Assembly: GCF_003725695.1 (NCBI RefSeq)
Contig: NZ_RJSE01000007.1
Location: 1 to 64,000 of the forward strand
Length of the DNA: 64,000 nucleotides
Reading direction: 5' to 3'
Source of the DNA: Nocardioides marmoriginsengisoli
GTDB lineage: Bacteria; Actinomycetota; Actinomycetes; Propionibacteriales; Nocardioidaceae
Position numbers and translations under genes: made by a program. Positions 26,349 through 35,602 of the stretch are shown here, piece after piece (the stretch's first letter is position 1; every line of letters starts with the position of its first letter). Below the pieces are notes generated by a model. It saw nothing but the letters and a program-made list of their open reading frames with translations, was not told the DNA's origin and did not search any database.

Positions 26349-27692
26349 GTGACCATCCGAGACGTGGCGCGCTTCGCGTCCCAGCTCACCTTCGCCGACC
26401 TCCCGGAGAACACCGTGCGCCGCGCGCGCCAGGGTCTCCGGGACACGATCGGGACGGCGCTGGCCGGCTCGGCGACCCGTGCCGCCGCGACCGCCGCGGC
26501 GGCGTTCGCCGAGGACGCCGGGCCGTTCCGGACGCTCGCTCCCGGGGCGCCGGCGCAGACCGCGACCGCGGCCGGTTTCCGCAGCGCGTTGGCGGCGAGC
26601 GCCCTGGACTTCGACGACGGGCACTACCAGGGCGGCGCGATCCATCCGTCCTCGGTGATCGTGCCGACGATCCTGGTGGCGGCCTCGAACCGCCCGGCGA
26701 GCACCGAGGAGCTGCTGGTCGCCCAGGTGGCGGCGTACGAGGTGGCGGTGCGGCTGGCGCACCTGCTCTGGCCGGCGGACGAGGCGACCGACCGCTGGTA
26801 CTGCACCGGCACCGCCGCCTGCGTCGGCGCGGCGGCGGGTGCCGCCAAGGTGCGCGGTGCCGATGAGGACGGCATCCGCCGGGCGATGCAGACCGCCTGG
26901 GCGCACGCCCCGATGGCGGCGCTGCAGTGGCCGATGGTCAAGGAGGCGATCGGCTGGTCGAGCGCCACCGCCCTCAATGCCGTCGTCCTCGGCGAGGCCG
27001 GGTTCATGGCGGCGGCGGTGCCGGGGCAGTCCCCGGACGCTCCGGCGATCTTCCCGCCGACCCCGTTCGACGAGCCCCGGGCGGCCGGCGACCCGTTCGT
27101 CACCTCGCTCGGGTCGGTCTTCGAGATCGAGCGGTCCTACCTCAAGCCGTACCCCGCCTGCCGCTACACGCACACCGCGGTCGACGTGCTCACCGAGCTG
27201 CTGGCCGGTGACGTCGCCGTCGACCAGGTCGAGGCGATCACGGTCCGCACCCACCGGTGGGCGACCTTCCTGGACTACCGGCGCCCGCCGAGCCTGGAGC
27301 ACGCGCAGTACAGCTACCCGTTCGCGCTCGGCACCCTGCTCGCCAAGGGCCGGATCACGCCGGCCGAGATGACCGAGGCGGCCTTGGCCGACGAGGCCGT
27401 GCTCGGCTTCGCCGACCGGATCGAGGTGGTGCACGACCCTGCCCTCGACGCCCACCTCCCCGACCACTACGCGACCCGGCTGGAGGTGCGCCTGGTCGAC
27501 GGCACCGTGATCGACGGCGGACCCCGCCTGGACGCGCGCGGCGACGTCACCCGCCCGCTGACCGACGACGAGCTCCGGGCGAAGTTCCTGCTCTGCGCCG
27601 AGCCGGTGCTGGGCGGCTCCGCCGCGGCGCTGGCCGACGAGCTCGACCGGGACGGGGGTACGGCGGCGCTCTGGGCGCTGATCGCCGGCTGA
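26349..27692 (+). CDS. MmgE/PrpD family protein
   Basis: A 447-aa protein of the MmgE/PrpD fold (VARFASQLTFADLPE..., ALDFDDGHYQGGAIHPSSVIVPT). Characterised members include 2-methylcitrate dehydratase, cis-aconitate decarboxylase and iminodisuccinate epimerase, so the family does not fix the reaction. The GTG at 26349 follows AAAGG, 11 bp after livF. As last gene of the importer operon it may act on the imported compound early in its breakdown. No citrate-synthase or isocitrate-lyase-like partner is nearby, which argues against the methylcitrate cycle. Confidence 0.85.
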   Translation: MTIRDVARFASQLTFADLPENTVRRARQGLRDTIGTALAGSATRAAATAAAAFAEDAGPFRTLAPGAPAQTATAAGFRSALAASALDFDDGHYQGGAIHPSSVIVPTILVAASNRPASTEELLVAQVAAYEVAVRLAHLLWPADEATDRWYCTGTAACVGAAAGAAKVRGADEDGIRRAMQTAWAHAPMAALQWPMVKEAIGWSSATALNAVVLGEAGFMAAAVPGQSPDAPAIFPPTPFDEPRAAGDPFVTSLGSVFEIERSYLKPYPACRYTHTAVDVLTELLAGDVAVDQVEAITVRTHRWATFLDYRRPPSLEHAQYSYPFALGTLLAKGRITPAEMTEAALADEAVLGFADRIEVVHDPALDAHLPDHYATRLEVRLVDGTVIDGGPRLDARGDVTRPLTDDELRAKFLLCAEPVLGGSAAALADELDRDGGTAALWALIAG

Positions 27693-27724
27693 CCCCGGGC
27701 GGGTGCGGGCATCCCGACAGGCTC

Positions 27725-27738
27725 GATGTCCGGACATC
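27725..27738. promoter_or_regulatory. 14-bp palindrome abutting the fprA -35 box
   Basis: GATGTCCGGACATC is a perfect palindrome that ends at the base before the -35 hexamer TTGACG (27739). The position is typical of an activator site. It is unrelated in sequence to the TTGGATCCAA operator 26 bp further on. Confidence 0.5.
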
Positions 27739-27774
27739 TTGACGCGGATCCTGAATCCTGTACATTGGATCCAA
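27739..27774 (+). promoter_or_regulatory. Promoter with TTGGATCCAA operator before fprA
   Basis: TTGACG (27739-27744), a 16-bp spacer that itself contains GGATCC and GAATCC, then TACATT (27761-27766) merging with TTGGATCCAA (27765-27774). The geometry matches the ferredoxin promoter exactly. Confidence 0.78.
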
Positions 27775-27799
27775 TCTTGAACCGTGAGCAAGGAACGTC

Positions 27800-29092
27800 A
27801 TGACTTCACTGCGCGTCGCGATCGTCGGTGCCGGCCCTGCCGGGGCGTACACCGCCGAGGCCCTCCTCAAGGCCGGCCTGGAGCACCCGGTCGCCGTCGA
27901 CCTGATCGACCGGCTGCCGACCCCGTGGGGCCTGGTCCGCTCCGGCGTCGCGCCGGACCATCCGCAGATCAAGAGCGTCACCCGCGTCTTCGAGCGGATC
28001 GCCGACCGCCCCGGAGTCCGTTTCCTCGGCGGCGTCGAGGTCGGGGTCACCGTGACCCATGCCGACCTGCTCGCCGCCTACGACGCGGTCGTCTACGCCC
28101 TCGGCGCCGAGGCACCCCGGATGCTGGGCATCCCCGGCGAGACGCTGGAGGGCGTCGTACCGGCCCTCGACCTGGTGCGCTGGTACAACGGGCACCCGGA
28201 CGCCGAGGACGCCGCACCGCTGCCGCCGGGCCGTACCCGGGCCGTGGTTGTCGGCAACGGGAACGTGGCCCTCGACTGCGCCCGGATGCTGATCCAGGAC
28301 GTCGACCGGCTGCGCCGCACCGACGCGGCGGACCGGGCGGTCGACGCGCTCGCCGCGAGCCGGATCGACGAGGTGGTGCTGCTCGGGCGCCGCGGTCCCG
28401 CCGAGGCGTCGTTCTCGCTGGTCGAGCTCCGCGAGCTCGGTGAGCTGGACGACGTGCGGATCGTCGCCGACCCCGGCGACCTGGTCGGTGACGAGCCCGG
28501 GGTCGAGCTGCTCCGCGAGTACGTCGCTCGCCCGGCCGAGGGCCGCCGGAAGCGGCTGGTCTTCCGGTTCCGCGCGGTGCCCGTCTCCGTCGTCGGCGAC
28601 GACCGCGTCACGGGCCTCGAGATCGCGTCGCACCATCAGCGGGACGGCACCTGGGTCCGTGGCGAGGACCGCCAGGTGCTCGACTGCGCCCTGGTCGTCC
28701 CGGGGGTCGGGTTCGCGGTCCGCGGCCCCGACGGCCTGCCGGTCGACGGCCGCGGGGTGGTGTCGCACGAGGACGGCCGGGTCGAGGACCGGGTCTACGT
28801 CGCCGGCTGGGCCAAGCGCGGGCCGTCGGGGGTGATCGGCACCAACCGCAAGGACGCGATCGAGACGGTCGAGACCCTGCTCGGCGACCTCGCCGCGGGC
28901 CGGCTGGTCCCCGGCTCGGCGGCCGGCGAGATCGACGACCTGCTCGCCGAACGGGACGTCTCCGTGGTCACCCTCGCCGGGTGGCGGGCCATCGACGCGG
29001 CCGAGGTCGCCGCCGCCGAGGACACCGACCGTCCCCGGGTGAAGCTCACCCGGCTGCCCGAGCTGCGCGCCGTCGCGGCCGGCAACGCCTGA
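27800..29092 (+). CDS. fprA: Ferredoxin-NADP reductase, FprA/adrenodoxin reductase type
   Basis: A 430-aa FAD protein. FAD-binding GAGPAG (10-15), PTPWGLVRSGVAPDHPQIKSV, the NADPH-binding GNGNVALDCAR and the C-terminal GWAKRGPSGVIGTNRKDA are all hallmark segments of actinobacterial FprA. It moves electrons from NADPH to a ferredoxin. The ATG at 27800 follows AAGGAA. It stands alone with its own operator-bearing promoter, and probably feeds the FdxA-type ferredoxin (16584) and through it the Rieske oxygenase (32756). Confidence 0.92.
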   Translation: MTSLRVAIVGAGPAGAYTAEALLKAGLEHPVAVDLIDRLPTPWGLVRSGVAPDHPQIKSVTRVFERIADRPGVRFLGGVEVGVTVTHADLLAAYDAVVYALGAEAPRMLGIPGETLEGVVPALDLVRWYNGHPDAEDAAPLPPGRTRAVVVGNGNVALDCARMLIQDVDRLRRTDAADRAVDALAASRIDEVVLLGRRGPAEASFSLVELRELGELDDVRIVADPGDLVGDEPGVELLREYVARPAEGRRKRLVFRFRAVPVSVVGDDRVTGLEIASHHQRDGTWVRGEDRQVLDCALVVPGVGFAVRGPDGLPVDGRGVVSHEDGRVEDRVYVAGWAKRGPSGVIGTNRKDAIETVETLLGDLAAGRLVPGSAAGEIDDLLAERDVSVVTLAGWRAIDAAEVAAAEDTDRPRVKLTRLPELRAVAAGNA

Positions 29093-29097
29093 TTCCG

Positions 29098-29128
29098 CCG
29101 CGGATTTCGGTACTCCGCGGCCCGAAAT
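29098..29128 (+). terminator. Interleaved inverted repeats after fprA
   Basis: CCGCGGA (29098-29104) pairs with TCCGCGG (29114-29120), and ATTTCGG (29104-29110) pairs with CCGAAAT (29122-29128). Both pairs are perfect 7-mers and the arms alternate, so the RNA can form either hairpin or a pseudoknot. It starts 5 bases after the fprA stop. An 11-bp direct repeat TCCGGCCCGCG follows at 29142 and 29189. Confidence 0.45.
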
Positions 29129-29222
29129 GGCCCAGCTGGGTTCCGGCCCGCGCAAGTAGGACAATCAGGACCAGGGGGCAACCCGGGCTCCGGCCCGCGT
29201 GATCAGAATCCACGCTTGCATC

Positions 29223-29232
29223 TTGGATCCAA
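29223..29232 (+). promoter_or_regulatory. TTGGATCCAA operator before the polar amino acid ABC operon
   Basis: A perfect TTGGATCCAA lies 56 bp before the binding-protein start. CATCTT (29219-29224) merges with it as at other sites, but no good -35 box is present at the matching distance; TATGAT (29235-29240) just downstream is an alternative -10. Confidence 0.68.
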
Positions 29233-29288
29233 TCTATGATTGTGTGATCGAACTCTCGGACATATCCATGACTAAGGAGTTGTTTTGC

Positions 29289-30182
29289 ATGCGAGGTTCA
29301 CGACTTCGTCGTTCAGTCGCCGTTGCGGCCGCCCTGGTGAGCGCAGCCGCGTTCCTCAGTGCCTGCGGGAGCAACGACTCTGACTCGAAGGACGACGGCG
29401 CCAAGGCGGCCGGCGAGTTCGGCCTGCCCGCGAAGTACGTCGGTGGTGAGGTCCGGATCGCGACGTCCGTCGGCCTGGCGCCGTACGAGGTGTTCGGCTC
29501 CGACGGCAAGACCATCGAGGGCTACGAGCCCGACATCCTCGCGGAGATCGCCAAGCGCCTCGGCGTGAAGCTCGAGTGGACGGCCGCCAAGTTCGAGACG
29601 ATCCTCCCGGGCGTCAACGCGGGTCGCTACGACATCGCCATCAACGGCATCTTCTACAACGAGGAGCGCGCCGCGCAGTTCAGCCTGCTGAACTACTTCG
29701 GCGACTCCTCCACGATGCTGGTCTCGAAGGGCAACCCGGAGGGCATCACCTCGATCGCTGACCTGTGCGGGAAGAACGTGGCCGTGCAGACCGGCACCAT
29801 CTACCCGGACGCCGTCGAGAAGCTCTCGAAGGAGAACTGCACCGACAAGGGTCAGCCGGCGATGAAGCTGGTGAACTACAACGACGCCGCCGGCCACGTG
29901 CTGCTGATGAAGCAGGGTCGCGCCGACGCCACCGGTACCGCGCGCCTGGTCGCCGACTACGCCACCCACATCGGCGACAGCGACTTCGAGACGGTGCCCG
30001 GCATCGACTACGACAAGGCCACCTACGCGATGGTGTTCAAGAAGAACTCCGACCTGGTCGAGCCCTTCCAGAAGGCGCTGCAGTCGATGATCGACGACGG
30101 CGCGTACGCGAAGATTGCGACCGAGTGGGGTCTGAGCCAGAGCCAGATCACCAACGCGACCACTGAGGCACCGACTCCGTGA
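29289..30182 (+). CDS. ABC transporter substrate-binding lipoprotein, polar amino acid type (SBP family 3)
   Basis: A 297-aa lipoprotein with lipobox Cys26 (AFLSACGSND). The mature part has the family 3 layout: SVGLAPYEVFGSDGKTIEGYEPDILAEIAKRLGV and RYDIAINGIFYNEERA. It would bind an amino acid or similar zwitterion. The ATG at 29289 is about 9 bp after AAGGAG; an upstream ATG at 29268 adds seven residues but has no ribosome site. It is the first gene of an importer operon with the permease and ATPase. Confidence 0.9.
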   Translation: MRGSRLRRSVAVAAALVSAAAFLSACGSNDSDSKDDGAKAAGEFGLPAKYVGGEVRIATSVGLAPYEVFGSDGKTIEGYEPDILAEIAKRLGVKLEWTAAKFETILPGVNAGRYDIAINGIFYNEERAAQFSLLNYFGDSSTMLVSKGNPEGITSIADLCGKNVAVQTGTIYPDAVEKLSKENCTDKGQPAMKLVNYNDAAGHVLLMKQGRADATGTARLVADYATHIGDSDFETVPGIDYDKATYAMVFKKNSDLVEPFQKALQSMIDDGAYAKIATEWGLSQSQITNATTEAPTP

Positions 30183-30217
30183 TGACGACCGAGGCGAGGG
30201 TTGAAGAGGTGAACGCC

Positions 30218-31098
30218 ATGAACGAACCGTCCCCCTCCGGGGAGAAGGTCATCGCACGCAAGCACTACGGGCGATGGATCACTGCCGTTCTCATCTTCGC
30301 CCTCGCCGCGGTCATCGTCCGGCAGTTCGCCACCGCGGACATCGACTGGGGGATCATCCCCGACTACCTGACCTCCGAGGCCATCCTCAAGGGCCTCTGG
30401 GGGACGATCTGGCTGACCGTCCTGGCGATGGTCGTCGGCATCGTCGTCGGTACGGCGGTCGCGGTGATGGGCCTGTCGGACAACATCGTGCTGCGCAGCG
30501 CTGCCTCCTTCTACCTGTGGTTCTTCCGCGGGATCCCGGCGCTGGTGCAGCTGCTGATCTGGTTCAACATCGCGCTGGTCATCAAGGACGTGAACCTGCC
30601 GCCGCTCTACGAGGGCACCACCAACGACCTGGTGACGCCGCTGATCGCCGCCGTCCTGGGCCTCGGTCTCTCCGAGGGCGCCAGCATGGGTGAGATCGTG
30701 CGCAGCGGCATCCTCTCGGTCGACCCGGGCCAGGCGCAGGCCGCCAAGGCCCTCGGGTTCACCCAGGGCCAGACCATGCGCCGGGTGATCCTGCCGCAGG
30801 CGATGCGCGTGATCGTGCCGCCGACCGGCAACGAGATCATCAACATGACGAAGTACACCTCGCTGGCGTTCGCGGTGTCCTACTCCGAGCTGCTCAGCAG
30901 CGCGACCGGGATCTACTCGATGAACTTCAAGGTCGTCGAGCTGCTCTTCACGATCACCATCTGGTACCTCGCGCTGACCACCGTGCTGATGTTCGTCCAG
31001 AGCCGCATCGAGCGGCGGCTGGCGCGGAGCAGGGGCACCGAGAAGAAGTCCCGGAACCGGTCGCTGAGTCGCGGCCGTCGTACGAAGGGAGTGCCCGC

Positions 31099-31102
<4 letters not shown>
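30218..31102 (+). CDS. Polar amino acid-type ABC transporter permease
   Basis: A 294-aa inner-membrane permease of the HisM/GlnP family, with five or six hydrophobic segments and the ATPase-docking loop [29 protein letters not shown]. The ATG at 30218 follows AGAGG at 8 bp. Starts at 30179 (GTG overlapping the previous stop) or 30182 would add about 12 residues and cannot be excluded. It carries a basic C-terminal tail. It works with the binding protein before it and the ATPase after it. Confidence 0.9.
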
Positions 31103-31860
<758 letters not shown>

Positions 31861-31864
31861 GAGG

Positions 31865-32596
31865 TCAGCGCGCCCGCGGCCGGTACTTCAGGCGGGAGTG
31901 CCAGGGCTTCGCCTTCAGGTGGGCGTCGACGTCGAACTTGTCGCGCAGCAGCTGGAGCAGGTTGGCCAGCTCGCCGTCGCGGTGCTTGTTCTGCAGGTCG
32001 ATGACCGCGGCGACGTCCTTGGCGGCGGCCGCCTCGGCGATGCCGGCGTGGTCCTTGGCCAGCTCGGCGGCGGCGCCCAGGTCGCGCAGGTAGAAGGACC
32101 GGTAGGCGTCGGCGTTCCAGGTGCCGGTGATCGAGCTGACCAGCTGCTCGTGGCCCGGGGACTTGAACAGCGCGAAGTGGAAGTCGCGGTTGGCGTAGGT
32201 GGCGGTGATCCGGTCGCCGGCGGCGAGCGCCTTGTCGATCGTGGTGACCGCGGTCCGCAGGCCGGCGATGGTCTCGTCGCTGAGCTGGGGCACGGTGATC
32301 GCGGCGGCCTCGGCCTCCAGCAGCTCACGGGTGCGGTAGAGGTCGAACAGGTCCTCCAGTGCCATCTCCGGGATGATGTAGCCGCGGTGCGGTGCGTACA
32401 CCACCTGCTGCTCGCCCTCGAGGATCCGGAGCGCGTCGCGCACCGGTGCCCGGCTGGTGCCGAGCTGCTTCGAGATGGCGTCGACGTTCATCCGTGCGCC
32501 GGCTGGGTACTCGCCTTCCAGGAGGGCGCGCCGCAGCTCGATGAGGACCGCTTCGACGGTCGTCAGGGGCTTCTGGAACGAACCGGCGTCGGTCAC
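31865..32596 (-). CDS. GntR-family regulator, FCD type (paralogue 2)
   Basis: A 243-aa GntR/FCD protein very like paralogue 1 across the whole length (VDAISKQLGTSRAPVRDAL, RILEGEQQVVYAPHRGY, YANRDFHFALFKSPGHEQLV, WNADAYRSFYL). The GTG start at 32596 is 6 bp after AGGAG. An operator copy (32616) lies 20 bp upstream, and the divergent Rieske operon carries another at 32725. The near-identical DNA-reading segments suggest the two paralogues bind the same operator but may respond to different ligands. Confidence 0.9.
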   Translation of the reverse strand: MTDAGSFQKPLTTVEAVLIELRRALLEGEYPAGARMNVDAISKQLGTSRAPVRDALRILEGEQQVVYAPHRGYIIPEMALEDLFDLYRTRELLEAEAAAITVPQLSDETIAGLRTAVTTIDKALAAGDRITATYANRDFHFALFKSPGHEQLVSSITGTWNADAYRSFYLRDLGAAAELAKDHAGIAEAAAAKDVAAVIDLQNKHRDGELANLLQLLRDKFDVDAHLKAKPWHSRLKYRPRAR

Positions 32597-32615
32597 TCGT
32601 CACTCCTCTTCATCC

Positions 32616-32624
32616 TGGATCCAA
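32616..32624 (-). promoter_or_regulatory. TTGGATCCA operator before GntR paralogue 2
   Basis: Read leftward, TTGGATCCAGGATGA: the GGATCC core is followed by GGAT at 7-bp spacing, as before gabT and paralogue 1. It lies directly upstream of the ribosome site of the regulator, which suggests autoregulation. Confidence 0.65.
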
Positions 32625-32697
32625 GCCACACTACCGGCGCGCGCCCCTCGGGGAACACCTTGCGGTAAGCGTGGTTGCCGATTTGTCGGTGTGCGCC

Positions 32698-32734
32698 TTG
32701 ACACTTTCGATTGGTTATTGCATCGTGGATCCAA
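32698..32734 (+). promoter_or_regulatory. Promoter with GTGGATCCAA operator before the Rieske operon
   Basis: TTGACA (32698-32703) is followed after 17 bp by CATCGT (32721-32726), which merges with GTGGATCCAA (32725-32734). A further GGATTC lies at 32739. The first operator base pair differs from the consensus, the rest matches. Confidence 0.7.
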
Positions 32735-32755
32735 TACTGGATTCTGGAGGAACGA

Positions 32756-33817
32756 ATGACGCAGCCCGACCCTGAGGCAATCGAGCGGTACCGCATCGCG
32801 ATGGAGCGCTTCTGGCACCCGGTGATCCGATCGGTGGATCTGCTCGACCAGCCGGTGAAGGTCGTGCTCCTCGACCAGAACGTGACCGTCGTCCGCCTCG
32901 GCGACGAGGTCGCCGCGTTCCCGGACGTGTGCCGGCACCTCGGCGCGGCGCTCTCCCTCGGCGACGTCGTCCAGGGCGGTCAGGCACTGCGCTGCCGCTA
33001 CCACGGCTGGTCCTACGACAAGTCCGGCCAGTGCGTGGACATCCCGCTGCGGGCCAGCGAGAAGATCCCGGCGCAGGCGCGGGTCCAGCGCTACCAGACC
33101 CAGGAGCGCTACGGGCTGGTCTGGGTGTGCCTCTCGGAGGAGCCGGCCGCCGACCTGCCGCCGTACCCGGAGTTCGACGACGAGGACTACTACAAGAACG
33201 AGCTCCTGGTGCACGAGGAGTGGGCGGCCAGCGCACCGCGCCTGGTGATGGCCGCGCTCGACGACACGCACTTCTCGTGGGTGCACCCGGGCACCCTCGG
33301 CGTCGCCGGCCAGCCGACGATGCCCGAGCGCGTCGGCGACATCCCGGTCAGGGTCGACGGGGCCGAGCTGCACTCGCGCTACAGGACGGTGCTCCCGGCC
33401 GGCCCGCTCGCCGGGATCATGGCCGACGAGACCGAGGGCGACCAGGCGGTCGCGACCGAGGTCGAGGTCGCCGCGGTGGAGTTCGTGAACACCGCCACCG
33501 TGAACTCGATGAAGAACGTGCTGATCTCCGAGCACGGCACCTCGGTCACCTGGAACGTCTACCTGCCGATCTCCTACAACCGCACGCTGACCTTCACCCA
33601 GCTCTCCCGGACCTACGACAAGGACCCGCGGTTCGACGCCGAGATCGAGGCGTTCAACCTCGGCGTGAAGAACGAGGACAAGGCCATCGTCGAGAGCCAG
33701 CAGCCGTGGCTGCTGCCGCCGCTCAAGGCGCAGATGATCCTTTACGTCCGCCCGGAGGACGTCCCGCTGATCGAGTTCCAGAAGATGGCCGAGCGCTTCG
33801 GCGTTCCGCAGATCTGA
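32756..33817 (+). CDS. Rieske non-heme iron oxygenase, VanA/demethylase-like
   Basis: A 353-aa oxygenase. Rieske ligands are Cys59/His61 (VCRHLGAALSLGD) and Cys80/His83 (LRCRYHGWSYD); the mononuclear iron site is in ALDDTHFSWVHPG (Asp169 or 170, His172, His177). The length and the layout resemble vanillate, dicamba and caffeine demethylases, which oxidise O-methyl, N-methyl or ring carbons. It needs an electron supply that is not in its own operon; the FdxA-type ferredoxin and FprA reductase with the same operator are the best candidates. The ATG at 32756 follows GGAGG. Confidence 0.9.
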   Translation: MTQPDPEAIERYRIAMERFWHPVIRSVDLLDQPVKVVLLDQNVTVVRLGDEVAAFPDVCRHLGAALSLGDVVQGGQALRCRYHGWSYDKSGQCVDIPLRASEKIPAQARVQRYQTQERYGLVWVCLSEEPAADLPPYPEFDDEDYYKNELLVHEEWAASAPRLVMAALDDTHFSWVHPGTLGVAGQPTMPERVGDIPVRVDGAELHSRYRTVLPAGPLAGIMADETEGDQAVATEVEVAAVEFVNTATVNSMKNVLISEHGTSVTWNVYLPISYNRTLTFTQLSRTYDKDPRFDAEIEAFNLGVKNEDKAIVESQQPWLLPPLKAQMILYVRPEDVPLIEFQKMAERFGVPQI

Positions 33818-33824
33818 GGGCGGC

Positions 33825-34868
33825 ATGTCGATCCACGGAATCCGGACCCGGCCCGAGCTCTCGGCCCGGGCCCAGCTGACTTCCATCCTGCAGGCGGGTG
33901 CGCGGATCTACATGCACATCGCCGACGCCACCCTGGAGACCGGCGTGCCGACCGCGGAGGCCGCCGTACGGGCGCACCTGCGCGGGTACGGCTCCTGGCG
34001 CGGCGAGGAGATGCGTCAGGCGCACGCGGCGCTGGGCGGCGACATCGACATGCAGACGCTGATGCAGCGGTGGGACAGCGCGAGCACCTACGTGGTGAAG
34101 GACGAGCTGGAGGCCGACGGCGTCTACTCCCCCGGCGACGTCCAGTTCGAAGTGCACTACTGCCCGGCCTCGCTGGCCTGGAAGGAAGCCGGCTTCCACC
34201 GGTGGGGGCACGTGTACTGCGACGAGGTGCACCAGTCGATCGCGTCCAGCTACCACCCCGACGGCGTGGTCGTGATCCCGCTGAACCTGATGAAGGGCGA
34301 CAGCCACTGCCAGTTCCGCTGGGTGCTGCCGCCGACGGCCGCGAAGGTCGACCAGCCGGTGACCGACCTCGGCCGGCAGCTGGCCGAGCTCTACCCGGCG
34401 GCGGACACCGACGAGGAGACCGGGATGCGGCTGGCGCAGACCCGGACCAGTCGGCTGATCGCCGGAAGGTTCCTCACCTGGGCGCGGGCTGCCGAGGAGC
34501 ACGGGGTGCCGGAGAGCGCCCTGGTCGAAGGCCTCCGCCGGTGGGCGACCCAGCGCGGCGAGCTGCTCGCGAAGGACCTGGTCGGCCGCTCGGCGGCGAG
34601 CTTCCTGACCAACCTCGACCTGGCCCCGCTGGCGGTGTGGCGGTACGGCGTCGCGGTCGAGAACGACGACTGCACCGCGCTGATCGTGCACGGGACGCCG
34701 ATGGACGACCTGTTCCGGCACTACGACGCGGGCAAGTACGCGGCGATGTTCTGGGACGCCTTCCCGATCCTGGTGAAGGCGTTCGACCCGACCCTGGAGT
34801 GCCGCGTCACGGTCACCGAGACCGCGACCCCCGCACTACGGGAAGTGGTCCTCCGCCGCGCCTCCTGA
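33825..34868 (+). CDS. L-2-amino-thiazoline-4-carboxylate hydrolase-like protein
   Basis: A 347-aa protein without export signal. The stretch YCPASLAWKEAGFHRWGHVYC...DEVHQS and later LMKGDSHCQFRWVLPP resemble the ATC hydrolase family, in which conserved Cys, Asp and Cys residues lie in C-x(n)-D and GD-x-C-x-F patterns. The named enzyme opens a thiazoline ring during cysteine formation in Pseudomonas, but most relatives are untested. It starts 8 bp after the Rieske gene, so it probably acts on the oxygenase product or substrate. Its end overlaps the converging GntR gene by 56 bp. Confidence 0.65.
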   Translation: MSIHGIRTRPELSARAQLTSILQAGARIYMHIADATLETGVPTAEAAVRAHLRGYGSWRGEEMRQAHAALGGDIDMQTLMQRWDSASTYVVKDELEADGVYSPGDVQFEVHYCPASLAWKEAGFHRWGHVYCDEVHQSIASSYHPDGVVVIPLNLMKGDSHCQFRWVLPPTAAKVDQPVTDLGRQLAELYPAADTDEETGMRLAQTRTSRLIAGRFLTWARAAEEHGVPESALVEGLRRWATQRGELLAKDLVGRSAASFLTNLDLAPLAVWRYGVAVENDDCTALIVHGTPMDDLFRHYDAGKYAAMFWDAFPILVKAFDPTLECRVTVTETATPALREVVLRRAS

Positions 34869-35511
34869 TCGCCATCATCACCAGCGCCAGCTCCTTGGCC
34901 CGGTGCCGGTCCTGGAGCCGGACGACCTCGTCGGCGTCGCCGGCCGAGGCGGCCTCGAGGATCGCGTCGTGGTCGGCGGTGACCCGGAGCGCAGCGGTCA
35001 GGTCCGCGAAGTACAGCGACCGGTAGCCGTCGGTGTTCCACGACCGGACGATCGCGTCGAGCAGGTGGTACTTGCCCGATGCCTCGAACAGCGCGAAGTG
35101 AAACCGGCGGTTCGCGTGCGCGGCGGTGATCCGGTCGCCCGCGACCAGGGCCTCACGGTTCTCCCGGGCGGCGGCCCGCATCACGTCGAGGTCCGAGGCG
35201 CGCAGCACCGGCACCGCGCTGCGCGCCGCCTCGGCCTCGAGCAGGGTGCGGATCCGGTCGAGCTCGTAGAGCTCCGAGGTGGTCATGCCGGGGATCACGA
35301 ACCCGCGCCGCGCCACGTGCCCGACCTGGCCCTCGCCCTCGAGCTGGTTGAGCGCCTCCCGCAGCGGGCCGCGGCTCACCCCGAAGCGGCGCGACAGCTC
35401 CTCGATGTTCACCTGGGTGCCGTTCTCCAGGTCCCCCGCCAGCAGCGCGTCCCGCAGCGCAGCGAGCACGGCCTCGGTTCTGGTGGGGACCGGTTCGAGC
35501 CTGCGCACCAT
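34813..35511 (-). CDS. GntR-family regulator, FCD type (paralogue 3)
   Basis: A 232-aa GntR/FCD protein, more distant from the other two: VNIEELSRRFGVSRGPLREAL as helix-turn-helix, then LNQLEGEGQVGHVARRGFVI and an FCD domain with AHANRRFHFALFEASGKYHLL. The ATG at 35511 is 6 bp after AAGGA. It has its own operator copy at 35565. Being last in the order amidase then regulator (both leftward), it may also be transcribed from the amidase side. Confidence 0.88.
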   Translation of the reverse strand: MVRRLEPVPTRTEAVLAALRDALLAGDLENGTQVNIEELSRRFGVSRGPLREALNQLEGEGQVGHVARRGFVIPGMTTSELYELDRIRTLLEAEAARSAVPVLRASDLDVMRAAARENREALVAGDRITAAHANRRFHFALFEASGKYHLLDAIVRSWNTDGYRSLYFADLTAALRVTADHDAILEAASAGDADEVVRLQDRHRAKELALVMMAIRRRGGGPLPVVRGSRSR

Positions 35512-35564
35512 GGCGGATCCTTCGGCGGGTAGGTGGGTGCGACCAGTCTCCCGGAAAGTGGCTA

Positions 35565-35574
35565 TTGGATCCAA
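35565..35574 (-). promoter_or_regulatory. TTGGATCCAA operator before GntR paralogue 3
   Basis: A perfect TTGGATCCAA lies between the amidase stop (35603) and the regulator start (35511), both genes reading leftward. It is the last copy of this operator seen in the window; no clear -35/-10 pair was found around it. Confidence 0.65.
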
Positions 35575-35602
35575 CAACATTCCCGAGGCAAATGAGACGG
35601 CC

